A stretch of DNA of 47,266 nt from Clostridia bacterium (GTDB taxonomy: Bacteria > Bacillota > Clostridia > UMGS1883): the NCBI GenBank assembly GCA_017440585.1, contig JAFSGW010000030.1, positions 1-47,266 of the forward strand, in the 5' to 3' direction. Position numbers and translations under genes: made by a program. Shown piece by piece: positions 7,828 to 15,707 of the stretch. The first letter of the stretch is position 1; each line of letters opens with the position of its first letter. The notes beneath the pieces are model-generated. The model was not told the origin of the DNA. It made no database searches and saw nothing but the letters and a program-made list of their open reading frames with translations.

Positions 7828-9300
7828 CTACAATATTATGCAGATTAAGCCTCCACTGCCCTCATTTATAATTTTCTGCAGGGTTTCCTGAAGCTTGAAC
7901 CTTGCCTCCTCAGGCATTTTATACAATTTTGTCTGTAACCCCTCGTTAACTAAGCTGTAAAGGCTCTTTCCGAAAATGTTACTTTCCCATATTTTGCCCG
8001 GGTCGCTTTCAAACTCGCTCAAAAGATATTTTATAAGCTCCTCGCTCTGCTTTTCGCTTCCCACAATGGGGCTTACCTCGGTCTGTATGTTTGCCTTTAT
8101 AATGTGCAAGCTTGGTGCACTTGCCTTTAATTTCACCCCGTAGCGACCGCCCTGCTTTATTATCTTGGGCTCCTCTAAGCTCATTTCTCCAACCTCAGGA
8201 GGCACAATGCCGTAGCCCGTATTATTTGCCGCCTCCAAGGCATACTTTATTCTTTCATACTCCTTCTTAACCTTTGACAAATCATACATAAGCTCAATCA
8301 ATTTGTCCTCGCCTGCAACCTCAAAGCCCGTCATTTCGCCTAAAATTTTGTAAAACAGTGTTCTCGCAACATCTGCCTTTATAAAAATTTTACCGTCACC
8401 AAGGCTTATTTTATCGCATTGCACGCTTTCTATGTACTCGTTCTTTCTCAGTGCCTCCACAATGTCTGCCGCGTTTTTAACAATTTTTGCGTCCTTTACG
8501 CTCTCCCGCACGCTTTCAAAAAGGCTTTCCTTTAAATAATGGGTGCTCTCCAAAGCATCAATCCAGTCGGGAAAGTCAATGTCAATCTCTGTTATGGGGA
8601 ACTCAAAAAGCACCGCCTTTAAAATTTCCTTAATGTCATCCTCTTCCATATCTGCACAGGATACTGCCACCACGGGAGCGGAATATTTTTCCTCAAGCTC
8701 ACCCTTAAGGTGTAAGGCATCCTTCCCGTCAGGGTAACGGCTGTTTAAAAGAATAACAAAGGGCTTTCCAATTTCCTTTAATTCTCTTACAACCCTTTCC
8801 TCCGCCTCAACATATTCATACCGTTCAATATCCGTTACAGAGCCGTCGGTTGTTACCACAACGCCAATGGTGCTGTGCTCCTTTATAACCTTCTGTGTAC
8901 CAATCTCCGCCGCCTTGTTAAAGGGTATATCTTCCTCAAACCATGGGGTTGAAACCATCCTTGCTTCCCCGTCCTCGGTATGACCCAAGGCAGAATTAAC
9001 AACATACCCCACACAGTCAATAAGCCTCACGTTAAAGGTTGCATTATCCTCCACCTTTACCTCAACAGCCTCATTGGGCACAAACTTTGGTTCTGTTGTC
9101 ATAATTGTCCTTCCGCCTGCACTCTGGGGAAGCTCATCAACGGCACGGTCTCTCTTGTAGCCCTCATCAATGTTCGGAAGGATGCTTTTATCCATAAACC
9201 GCTTTATAAAAGTGGACTTGCCCGTTCTTACGGGACCTACAACACCAATGTAAATATCTCCGCCGCCACGTGCGGCAATGTCTGTATATATATTTCCCAT
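7828..9300 (-). CDS. spoIVA: Stage IV sporulation protein A (spore-coat ATPase)
   Basis: SpoIVA polymerises on the forespore surface using ATP and forms the basement layer of the spore coat. The N-terminal P-loop domain has Walker A GPVRTGKST (22-30) and a Walker B-like IDCVGYV with Asp95. The long central and C-terminal regions end in the hydrophobic GGLICIIL tail typical of SpoIVA, which is needed for SpoVM-dependent anchoring. At 490 residues the length is normal. The ATG at 9300 has CGGGAGG seven bases upstream. A sigma-E-type promoter precedes it, matching mother-cell expression, and a terminator follows, so it is monocistronic. Its membrane anchor SpoVM is at 11444-11515. Confidence 0.97.
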   Translation of the reverse strand: MGNIYTDIAARGGGDIYIGVVGPVRTGKSTFIKRFMDKSILPNIDEGYKRDRAVDELPQSAGGRTIMTTEPKFVPNEAVEVKVEDNATFNVRLIDCVGYVVNSALGHTEDGEARMVSTPWFEEDIPFNKAAEIGTQKVIKEHSTIGVVVTTDGSVTDIERYEYVEAEERVVRELKEIGKPFVILLNSRYPDGKDALHLKGELEEKYSAPVVAVSCADMEEDDIKEILKAVLFEFPITEIDIDFPDWIDALESTHYLKESLFESVRESVKDAKIVKNAADIVEALRKNEYIESVQCDKISLGDGKIFIKADVARTLFYKILGEMTGFEVAGEDKLIELMYDLSKVKKEYERIKYALEAANNTGYGIVPPEVGEMSLEEPKIIKQGGRYGVKLKASAPSLHIIKANIQTEVSPIVGSEKQSEELIKYLLSEFESDPGKIWESNIFGKSLYSLVNEGLQTKLYKMPEEARFKLQETLQKIINEGSGGLICIIL

Positions 9301-9332
9301 TAAAAATCCTCCCGTAAATACATGTTTACTTA

Positions 9333-9361
9333 ATTGTATTCACGGAAGGACTGCTTTATTC
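9333..9361 (-). promoter_or_regulatory. Sigma-E-like promoter of spoIVA
   Basis: On the minus strand GAATAAA (9361-9355) is followed after 14 bases by AATACAAT (9340-9333). The first fits the sigma-E -35 pattern (K-M-A-T-A-W-W). The second matches CATACAAT at seven of eight positions, with the expected spacing. The -35 box overlaps the stop codon of the WYL regulator. Confidence 0.6.
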
Positions 9362-10330
9362 CACAAAATTTTTAACTACTTCGTTAAATTTTTCCTTTGC
9401 CTCCAAAGGAGCTGCAATTTTCATTTTTCCCCCGAAGGTGAAAATCCATGCAAAGAAGGTTGGGCTCAGGTCAACACTGACAATCGCCTTAAAATGCTCA
9501 TCATCCACCTTCAGCACAAAAACGTCCTTGCCAAAGCGGTCAATAACAGAATTCATCACCTTGTTTTCGCAAAGTATTTCCACACGGGAGCTTTCGCCCG
9601 AGTACATGGAAAAGAGCTTTCTTGAATATTCGCCAACGCTGAAGTTTTCGCCCATGACGTTTTCAACCTTTTCGCAAGCTTCCTCTGTAATTTTAATGTC
9701 ACTCATTCTGTCAACACGGAAATGGGTTAAATCCTCGTGCTTTGGGTAGTGGGAAATAAGGTAATAGTTTTCATCGGACACCGTAAGGCTGTAGGGGCTC
9801 ACTATGTATTCATTACCGCCGTTGCGGAACTTTCTCTTTTTGTCAACGTCATACTCAAAGTAGCGGAAGCTCACCTTTTTCTTTTCGTTTATTGCCTCGC
9901 TCAAGGTATCCACGCTTCTGTAAATGTCCTCATTGCCTGCCTTTATGCGGTCTGCAATGTAAACCTGACGCTGGAGCTTTCCTGCCTCATGGCGTGATGC
10001 TAAGCCTTCAATTTTCTTTATAAGCCTCTCACTCTTTTTTTCTGTTATAAATTTCGATGCCGATACACAGTCAACAAGCATCTTTAATTCAGGCAGCTCA
10101 AAATCACGGGACACAACATAATAGCCCTTAGGGGAGGATAAAATGTCCACTCCGAAAAGCTGTAAACCCTCTATATCAGAGTATATGCTTTTTCTCTCTG
10201 CACTTATTCCCATGCTTTCAAGGTATGCAATAATGTCTCTCATGGGAGCAGGATGCTCCTCGTCGGTATTACGCATCAAATAGTCCATTACATAAAGTGC
10301 TTTCATTTTCTGATTTGGCATCTTTGTCAA
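9356..10330 (-). CDS. WYL-domain transcriptional regulator
   Basis: An N-terminal winged helix-turn-helix (about residues 5-60, with MKALYVMDYLMRNT and MRDIIAYLESMG) is followed by a WYL ligand-sensing domain (about 150-225; YIVSPYSLTVSDENYYLISH and FRVDRM are family hallmarks) and a WCX C-terminal extension ending near 320. WYL proteins bind nucleotides or nucleic acids and usually act as repressors or activators. The start is ambiguous. A TTG at 10339 abuts GGGAGG, whereas the TTG at 10330 has a nine-base spacing and is preferred; ATG 10321 is a third option. The gene overlaps the end of the HD gene, so the two form an operon with the 57-residue peptide. Confidence 0.85.
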   Translation of the reverse strand: MTKMPNQKMKALYVMDYLMRNTDEEHPAPMRDIIAYLESMGISAERKSIYSDIEGLQLFGVDILSSPKGYYVVSRDFELPELKMLVDCVSASKFITEKKSERLIKKIEGLASRHEAGKLQRQVYIADRIKAGNEDIYRSVDTLSEAINEKKKVSFRYFEYDVDKKRKFRNGGNEYIVSPYSLTVSDENYYLISHYPKHEDLTHFRVDRMSDIKITEEACEKVENVMGENFSVGEYSRKLFSMYSGESSRVEILCENKVMNSVIDRFGKDVFVLKVDDEHFKAIVSVDLSPTFFAWIFTFGGKMKIAAPLEAKEKFNEVVKNFVE

Positions 10331-10331
10331 T

Positions 10332-10892
10332 TTAACCAACCTCCCAAGTTGTCATAATGAGCCTTTCAAAGGCATTAATTTCCCTGAGCATCATCTGTTC
10401 AACTGCACCCATGTCCATTTTTTCCACATTGGGCACACTGCAAAGCTGAGGCGTTTTTTCAAAGCAGATGGGTATTGTGTGAAGGCACTTGAACTCGTAA
10501 TACAAAAGTGCCTCGTCAATTATTTTAACCATCCGCTCTTCCTCCCCACTTAAAGGGTACAAGCCGAATTTTTTAAAAATTTCCCTCTGGAAAGCTTTCT
10601 CAATTTTTCTGTAATCGGGCAAAAGCTCCTTTAAGGGCGTGGGCACATCGCACAAATATGCCTCGCTGGCATCGTGCAGCAGGCAGGCAAAGCAAACTCT
10701 TTGTGAAAAGCCCCTTGCCTGAGCCTCACGCATGCAGTTTAAGCTGTGCTGTGCCACTGAGTAAAAATGCCTGAAGTTACCCGTTGCACGGCATACCATG
10801 CTCAATGCATGGGCAATGTCCTCACCGCAGAAGGAATCCATATCGGGCTTTGCCATATCTATCATTTTTCCGCTGTTTGTGTAAAAGCTCAT
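10332..10892 (-). CDS. HD-domain phosphohydrolase, YfbR-like 5'-deoxynucleotidase, 186 aa
   Basis: The metal-binding HD signature is clear: H-F-Y-S-V-A-Q-H-S near residue 40, LLHDASEAYL with the HD pair, and a downstream Asp in IDEALLYYE. This pattern (VAQHS, HDASEAY, DVPTPLKE) matches YfbR-type nucleotidases that dephosphorylate deoxynucleoside monophosphates. Start 10892 is chosen because this ATG overlaps the TGA of the small upstream gene (ATGA), which implies translational coupling. A longer frame to 10964 would overlap that gene and lacks a ribosome site. The specific substrate is inferred. Confidence 0.85.
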   Translation of the reverse strand: MSFYTNSGKMIDMAKPDMDSFCGEDIAHALSMVCRATGNFRHFYSVAQHSLNCMREAQARGFSQRVCFACLLHDASEAYLCDVPTPLKELLPDYRKIEKAFQREIFKKFGLYPLSGEEERMVKIIDEALLYYEFKCLHTIPICFEKTPQLCSVPNVEKMDMGAVEQMMLREINAFERLIMTTWEVG

Positions 10893-11062
10893 GCTTCCTG
10901 ACCCCTTCCCAGCATCATTCCGCCCGATAAAATAAGAAGTGCCGAAAGAGCGGACTGCATACAAATTCTGCCTGTGCCTATAATTCCGGAGTCAAAGCCA
11001 CCTGCTGTAGCCATAGCAAGCACCAAGCCTGCAAACATCATAAATGCAAAAATCTTTTTCAT
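10889..11062 (-). CDS. Small membrane peptide, 57 aa
   Basis: This gene is short and unrecognised. The ATG at 11062 has GGGAGG eight bases upstream. The product starts MKKIFAFMMFAGLVLAMATA (one hydrophobic helix, or a signal-like segment), then a Gly/Asp turn with GRICMQ, then a second hydrophobic stretch SALSALLILSGGMMLG. The stop overlaps the start of the HD phosphohydrolase by four bases (ATGA). That overlap, the strong ribosome site and the two-helix hydropathy make it a credible gene. It may be a membrane partner of, or merely a translational lead for, the HD enzyme. Confidence 0.65.
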   Translation of the reverse strand: MKKIFAFMMFAGLVLAMATAGGFDSGIIGTGRICMQSALSALLILSGGMMLGRGQEA

Positions 11063-11228
11063 ATCAAGTACCTCCCAATCAATCTTACTATCTGTCTCTG
11101 AGATAATAATAACCGATTAGGTGTACCATAAAAAGGACACGCCCAAAGCCTACCATAAAATTTTTTCTCTGTCAATCGCTGTAACAAAAAATGCTTTTTT
11201 ACGTACAATAATAACGGGAGGTTTGCCC

Positions 11229-11378
11229 ATGTACAGAAACAGAAAACCCATCGGGCTTGGCTGTCTTTTCTTTGTGACGGGAATATTCACCGCACTTGTG
11301 TGCCCCATATGGTTAATTGCCGCCATCGAGGGCATTATCATCATAATATTTGTGCTTTCCTGCCACAAACGGTTTTGA
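11229..11378 (+). CDS. Small membrane protein, 49 aa, upstream of spoVM
   Basis: This unrecognised plus-strand gene starts at the ATG at 11229, seven bases after GGGAGG. The longer frame from 11121 has no ribosome site. The product has a basic N-terminus (MYRNRKPIG) and two hydrophobic helices (about 10-27 and 28-44) with two Cys, ending in CHKRF. It precedes spoVM by 65 bases in the same orientation, so a role in sporulation or the forespore membrane is an inference from position. A CGTACAAT sequence at 11202-11209 resembles a sigma-E -10 box, but I see no convincing -35 partner. 11063-11201 shows nothing else definite. Confidence 0.6.
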   Translation: MYRNRKPIGLGCLFFVTGIFTALVCPIWLIAAIEGIIIIIFVLSCHKRF

Positions 11379-11386
11379 ACATAAAA

Positions 11387-11419
11387 TTTACCAAATGGGG
11401 ACAGTCCCCTTTTGGTAAA
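11387..11419. repeat. REP-like hairpin with a GGGGACAGTCCCC core
   Basis: The arms TTTACCAAA/TTTGGTAAA (11387-11395 with 11411-11419) and GGGG/CCCC (11397-11400 with 11406-11409) form a long hairpin between the 49-residue gene and spoVM. There is no T tract after it, so it is not a normal terminator. The core resembles the palindromic units of REP-type repeats. I see no second copy in this window. Confidence 0.6.
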
Positions 11420-11443
11420 TAATCTTAAATCAAGGAGGATTAT

Positions 11444-11515
11444 ATGAAAATACTCGTCTTTAAAATGCCCAGATTCTTATCAAGCCTCACAAAAACCATA
11501 CTCCGCATAAAGTAA
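11444..11515 (+). CDS. spoVM: Stage V sporulation protein M (SpoVM), 23 aa
   Basis: A 23-codon frame follows a near-perfect CAAGGAGG ribosome site at five bases. The peptide MKILVFKMPRFLSSLTKTIL aligns with Bacillus subtilis SpoVM (26 residues, MKFYTIKLPKFLGG...): M-K start, basic-hydrophobic-Pro9 and FL at 11-12. SpoVM is an amphipathic helix that recognises the convex forespore membrane and tethers SpoIVA. The position next to thiN matches the B. subtilis neighbourhood (thiN-spoVM). Here it faces thiN and shares a bidirectional terminator with it. It is shorter than the Bacillus peptide by three C-terminal residues. Because of its size it is easily missed by gene callers. Confidence 0.9.
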   Translation: MKILVFKMPRFLSSLTKTILRIK

Positions 11516-11545
11516 AAAGCGTGTCGCCTCTGCGACACGCTTTTT
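11514..11545. terminator. Bidirectional terminator between spoVM and thiN
   Basis: The stem GCGTGTCGC/GCGACACGC (11519-11527 with 11532-11540) with a CTCT loop is flanked by AAAAA and TTTTT. It is the third copy of the GCGTGTCG hairpin; its ninth pair is C-G where the other two copies have A-T. Confidence 0.85.
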
Positions 11546-11548
11546 GCC

Positions 11549-12163
11549 TTATCCTTTTGATTTTATCACAATCAAACTTCCCTCTTTAATTTTAATTACG
11601 GCATCCTCTCCGGTAAACTCATTGCTCACCGCTAAAGATTCCGAAAACTTCAAGTCATAATCATCAAGGGAATACTTAAGTCCTCTTAATGTGACACCCT
11701 TAACGGTGCCTATGGGAATAAGCGACAAATGCCACCCTTCCTCGCTCTTAATTACAGTATCCTTATCTATAACCGTTATCTTGTTTGTTTCGTTTATTAA
11801 ATAGCCCGTAGCACCCTTTTCTGTGATATATTCTAAAAGCCCTATATTTGAAAGGGTATGGTCAAGCCTTGTGCCCGAAGCACCAAGCATAACAATTTCC
11901 TTATATCCACGCTCCAACGCCTCAGTTACCGCAATATGTGTATCGGTGTAGTCCTTTTCGGGGTTAAACCGTCTCACCTCGCCCGTAACAATGCCCCTGT
12001 AGGAGTCAAAATCCCCTACAGTAAGGCTTGGGGTAATACCCATTTTTTCAGCGTGGGCAAGCCCTCCGTCGGCACATATCACAAAATCGCCATCGTCAAT
12101 AAAGCCTTTGGTATAACCGTAATCTGTTATACTGCCTGCAGAAATAATTACCGCCTTACTCAT
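11549..12163 (-). CDS. thiN: Thiamine pyrophosphokinase
   Basis: ThiN transfers pyrophosphate from ATP to thiamine to give thiamine diphosphate. The N-terminal catalytic domain shows ICADGGLAHAEKMGITPSLTVGDFDSY (residues 29-54, with the acidic DGG and GDFDS motifs) and a central LGASGTRLDHTLSNI loop. The C-terminal thiamine-binding domain contains WHLSLIPIGTVKGVTLRGLKY. At 204 residues the length is normal. It overlaps rpe by eight bases and is the last gene of the long collinear run, ending at the terminator shared with spoVM. This is the conserved Firmicutes position. Confidence 0.94.
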   Translation of the reverse strand: MSKAVIISAGSITDYGYTKGFIDDGDFVICADGGLAHAEKMGITPSLTVGDFDSYRGIVTGEVRRFNPEKDYTDTHIAVTEALERGYKEIVMLGASGTRLDHTLSNIGLLEYITEKGATGYLINETNKITVIDKDTVIKSEEGWHLSLIPIGTVKGVTLRGLKYSLDDYDLKFSESLAVSNEFTGEDAVIKIKEGSLIVIKSKG

Positions 12164-12827
12164 TTGTAGCCGCCTTACATAATTTCTCTGCCGCTTCCTT
12201 TATGTTTTCCTTGCCGAAAACGGCACTTCCTGCCACAATCACGTTTGCACCGCTATCAACAACAGTCTTTATGTTTTCTTCATAAACACCGCCGTCAACC
12301 TCAATGTCAACGTCAAAGTTCTTTGTCATTTCACGGACACGGGCAATCCTCTCCAAACTTTCGGGAATGAACTTCTGTCCCCCAAAGCCGGGGTAAACGC
12401 TCATAATAAGCACCATGTCAACCTTATCCTTATAAGGCTCAATAACCTCAACGGGTGTGTCGGGGCTTATGGAAAGCCCTGCCTTAATGCCAAGGCTTCT
12501 TATGTAACTAAGTGCCTCGCCCGTTTTGTCGCCCAATGCTTCGTAATGTACGGTTATATTGTCAACCCCTGCCTTATAAAAAGCATCAATAAAGTCGTAG
12601 GGCTTTTCCACCATAAGGTGGCAGTCGTAAAACATGTCACTGCACTTGCGGATGGTTTTAACCAAAAGTGCACCAAAGGTAAAGTTAGGCACAAACCTGC
12701 CGTCCATAACGTCAATATGCAAAACCTTTGCACCGCCTGCCTCAGCTTCCTTAATCTGCTGACCAAGCACAGAAAAGTCTGCCGAAAGAATACTCGGTGC
12801 AAGCTTGAATTCTCTTTTATTTTCCAT
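12156..12827 (-). CDS. rpe: Ribulose-phosphate 3-epimerase
   Basis: Rpe interconverts ribulose 5-phosphate and xylulose 5-phosphate in the pentose phosphate pathway. This TIM-barrel protein of 223 residues has the expected motifs: LAPSILSADF (9-18), HIDVMDGRFVPNFTFG (catalytic Asp and metal His), HLMVEKP, SVYPGFGGQKF and DIEVDGGVY. It overlaps both neighbours, rsgA upstream by 11 bases and thiN downstream by 8, in the classical rsgA-rpe-thiN order. Confidence 0.96.
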   Translation of the reverse strand: MENKREFKLAPSILSADFSVLGQQIKEAEAGGAKVLHIDVMDGRFVPNFTFGALLVKTIRKCSDMFYDCHLMVEKPYDFIDAFYKAGVDNITVHYEALGDKTGEALSYIRSLGIKAGLSISPDTPVEVIEPYKDKVDMVLIMSVYPGFGGQKFIPESLERIARVREMTKNFDVDIEVDGGVYEENIKTVVDSGANVIVAGSAVFGKENIKEAAEKLCKAATNE

Positions 12828-13707
12828 TGGTGCTACCTCTTTCCCAGTCTTTAATAAGCTTTAATTTTTCATACATCTTCACATAGCTGTCGTAACGGCT
12901 TTGAGAAACATTGCCCTCATCGAGAGCCTCCTTCACCGCACAGTCAGGCTCACTTATGTGACTGCAGCCGCGGAAACGGCACATTCCCTCACATTTTTCA
13001 ATCTCGGGAAAGTATTTGTAGAGCTCATTAGCTCTTATATCCTCCACCTCAAGCTGTGAAAAGCCCGGGGTGTCGAAAACATAACCTTCCTCTATTCTGA
13101 TAAGCTCAACATGGCGTGTTGTATGCTTGCCCCGCTCTATTCGGCTCGTATCGCCCGTTTCAAGCTCTCTTCCCGTAATTATGGTTAAAATGCTTGATTT
13201 GCCAACCCCCGAAAGCCCTGCAAAGGCTGTTGTTTTGTCCTTAAGAGTTGCTTTTAATTCCTCAATGCCCTCGCCCTTTTCAGCACTTGTTACAAAAACC
13301 TTATAGCCTGCGTTTTCATAGCATTCCTTAAGCTTTTCAGCCTCGCCTGTGCTGTCAAGGTCAATTTTATTGATACATAATGCACCCTGTATGCCATTTT
13401 TTGCCGCAATCACAAGCATTTTGTCAATAAGGCTTGTGTCGGGCATTGGGTTTGTAATTGCCGCCACAATCATCAGTGTATCAATATTACTTACCGCAGG
13501 GCGTATGAGTGAATTACGGCGTTTCTCAATCTCCTTCACGCTGCCCTGCTTTTTGTCCTCTGTTTCAACTATAACCTTGTCTCCCACAGTGGGAAGAACA
13601 TCGTTTTTCCGGAACTTACCCCTTGCCCGACACTCAATAATTCCGTCCGTGGTGTCAACATAGTAAAATCCGCCTATTCCTTTAATTATTGTGCCTTTTA
13701 AAAGCAA
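12817..13707 (-). CDS. rsgA: Small-subunit ribosome maturation GTPase RsgA
   Basis: RsgA is a circularly permuted GTPase that checks late 30S assembly. It has an N-terminal OB fold (residues 1-60), then G4 NKID (113-116), G1 GLSGVGKSS (164-172) and G3 DTPG (212-215), in that permuted order, followed by the zinc knuckle C243-x4-C248-x-H250-x5-C256. At 296 residues the length is normal. The start is TTG behind GGGGGA at seven bases. It lies between prkC and rpe as in Bacillus, where RsgA (CpgA) is a PrkC substrate. Confidence 0.96.
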   Translation of the reverse strand: MLLKGTIIKGIGGFYYVDTTDGIIECRARGKFRKNDVLPTVGDKVIVETEDKKQGSVKEIEKRRNSLIRPAVSNIDTLMIVAAITNPMPDTSLIDKMLVIAAKNGIQGALCINKIDLDSTGEAEKLKECYENAGYKVFVTSAEKGEGIEELKATLKDKTTAFAGLSGVGKSSILTIITGRELETGDTSRIERGKHTTRHVELIRIEEGYVFDTPGFSQLEVEDIRANELYKYFPEIEKCEGMCRFRGCSHISEPDCAVKEALDEGNVSQSRYDSYVKMYEKLKLIKDWERGSTNGK

Positions 13708-13727
13708 GGTTAAATCCCCCTACAATA

Positions 13728-15689
13728 TCATAATCCTGTATCCGATGTGTTGCCGTCATTGCCTGCCGCTTCGGGCGCTGTGTTCATAGCAGGTGCAGTT
13801 TCTGCTCCCTTACTAACCCATATATCAACCGCTGTATTTGCCTGAACCTGTGTATCGGGTGCAATGCTCTGCTTTACAATAAGCCCCTTTGCCTTGCCTG
13901 AGGAAATTTCAGTCACCTCGCCCAGCTTAAGCTTTTTATTTGTAAGTGCATCTCTCGCCGCATCAACTGTTAAGTCCATAAGGGTAGGCACGGTAATGAT
14001 TTCAACGCCTAAGCTTACTGTAAGTGTAACCTTACTGCCCTTCATCATTTCTGTTCCCGGTGCAGGGCTCTGGCTTATAATAACGCCCTTGGGAACAGTG
14101 TTGTTGTATTCCTCCGTAACTGTAACCTCAACCCCCTGAAGCTCAAGCTCTGCCTTTGCTTCACTAAGCTCACTGCCCACGTAACTGTCAAGTGCAAACT
14201 TATTTGGACCGGAGGACACAAACAGCCTTATGGAGTCGCCCGTTTCAAGCACATGACCGGCAGAAGGCAGCTGGCGTATAACCTTGCCCTCTTCAATCTC
14301 GTCGCTCATTTCCTGGCTTGTTTTTACAATAAGACCCATGTTCTCAAGGCTTGTGATAGCCTCCTCCAATGGAGCATTTGTGTAATCGTCAAGGTTAATT
14401 TTTTCCTTACCGCTGCTTATTGTAATTACAATTTTAACGTCCTTTTCTATCTGACCCATCTTGGGCTCCTGGTCAATAACCTCGCCCTTTTTAACGTTTC
14501 TGTCGAACTCGTAAATCTCTTCTATTTCAAAGCCTTCATCACGAAGAGATTGCAGTGCCTTTGTCATTTCAGCTTCTGTCATGCCTTTTACATGGGGCAT
14601 TTCAAAAACCGTAACCTCCTGAGGCTTACTTACCACCTTTGCCACTATAACTCCCATTATAATTGCCACTATAACGCAGGTTACAGCTGCCGCCACAATT
14701 GCAACAGTGTCCTTTTTGTTGCTCTTCTTTTTCTTTATTCTGTCCTCGTCTGTACGTCTCACAACGTTTTTGCCTGAGCCGCCATCCCCGGGGATGGTAA
14801 TATTTACAATAGGTGTAATCTTCTTCGTACCGAACTTATCCTCTTCTTCCTCGTCGCTTTTCACGATGGAGTCAGGGTCGGTATAAGCCTTCTTTATATC
14901 ACTAAGCATCAGTCCTGCACTTTCATAGCGCAGTCTCTGCTCCTTGCTCATAGCCTTAAGTATAATGCTTTCAATGCTTCTGGGCAAATCCTCCTTAATA
15001 CGGCAGGGCTTAACGGGCTCCGACTGCATATGCTGCATAGCAACCGCTACAGTAGTATCCCCGTCAAAGGGAAGCTGGCCGGTGTAAAGCTCATACAAAA
15101 GCACGCCGAAGGAATAAATATCGCTCCTCTGGTCTGTGTAACCGCCTCGTGCCTGCTCGGGAGAAAGGTAATGTGCACTGCCCATTGCCTCCATGGTAAG
15201 TGTACCGCCGGATGCAGCTCTTGCAATACCGAAGTCTGTAACCTTAATAACGTTTTCGGTATTTATCATAATGTTCTGAGGCTTTATATCTCTATGTATA
15301 ATGTGCTTGGAATGAGCGTGCTCCAGTGCCGAGCAAATCTGCATAGCAATATCGGTAGCCTCTTTCCAGTAAATATTGCCCTTTCTTTCAGCAATATATT
15401 CCTTTAAGGTCTTACCTTCGATAAATTCCATTACAATATAGTGCATGTCGCCGCTCTGACCCACATCGTAAATGGACACAATGTTAGGGTGCGACAGGCT
15501 TGCCGCCGCCTGTGACTCAATATTAAACCTTCTTATAAATTCCTCATTACCCTGAAACTCGCTTCTTAAAAGCTTAACGGCAACATGGCGGTTCAGAAGC
15601 TTATCTGTAGCCTTGTAAACCACAGCCATACCGCCTACGCCAACCTTTTCCAAAAGCTCATATCTGTTTCCCAACACGGTTCCTATCAT
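13728..15689 (-). CDS. prkC: Ser/Thr protein kinase with PASTA repeats (PrkC type)
   Basis: This membrane kinase senses cell-wall fragments. The Hanks-type kinase domain (10-270) shows a Gly-rich loop, Lys39, HRDIKPQN (132-139) and DFG (152-154), followed by a charged juxtamembrane region. One transmembrane helix (about 335-358) and four extracellular PASTA repeats (about 365-630) follow, before a short Ala/Asn-rich tail. PASTA domains bind muropeptides or lipid II, so the kinase probably links wall status to growth, division or germination. It is adjacent to its cognate phosphatase upstream, separated by 18 bases. At 653 residues it matches the family. Confidence 0.96.
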   Translation of the reverse strand: MIGTVLGNRYELLEKVGVGGMAVVYKATDKLLNRHVAVKLLRSEFQGNEEFIRRFNIESQAAASLSHPNIVSIYDVGQSGDMHYIVMEFIEGKTLKEYIAERKGNIYWKEATDIAMQICSALEHAHSKHIIHRDIKPQNIMINTENVIKVTDFGIARAASGGTLTMEAMGSAHYLSPEQARGGYTDQRSDIYSFGVLLYELYTGQLPFDGDTTVAVAMQHMQSEPVKPCRIKEDLPRSIESIILKAMSKEQRLRYESAGLMLSDIKKAYTDPDSIVKSDEEEEDKFGTKKITPIVNITIPGDGGSGKNVVRRTDEDRIKKKKSNKKDTVAIVAAAVTCVIVAIIMGVIVAKVVSKPQEVTVFEMPHVKGMTEAEMTKALQSLRDEGFEIEEIYEFDRNVKKGEVIDQEPKMGQIEKDVKIVITISSGKEKINLDDYTNAPLEEAITSLENMGLIVKTSQEMSDEIEEGKVIRQLPSAGHVLETGDSIRLFVSSGPNKFALDSYVGSELSEAKAELELQGVEVTVTEEYNNTVPKGVIISQSPAPGTEMMKGSKVTLTVSLGVEIITVPTLMDLTVDAARDALTNKKLKLGEVTEISSGKAKGLIVKQSIAPDTQVQANTAVDIWVSKGAETAPAMNTAPEAAGNDGNTSDTGL

Positions 15690-15707
15690 AGTAACCTATC
15701 CTCCTTC

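Noticed and set aside
10893-10964. Longer start of the HD phosphohydrolase
   Set aside because: It overlaps the coupled 57-residue gene and has no ribosome site. The ATGA junction fixes the start at 10892.
11121-11228. Longer start of the 49-residue membrane protein
   Set aside because: There is no ribosome site before 11121, whereas GGGAGG stands seven bases before the ATG at 11229.
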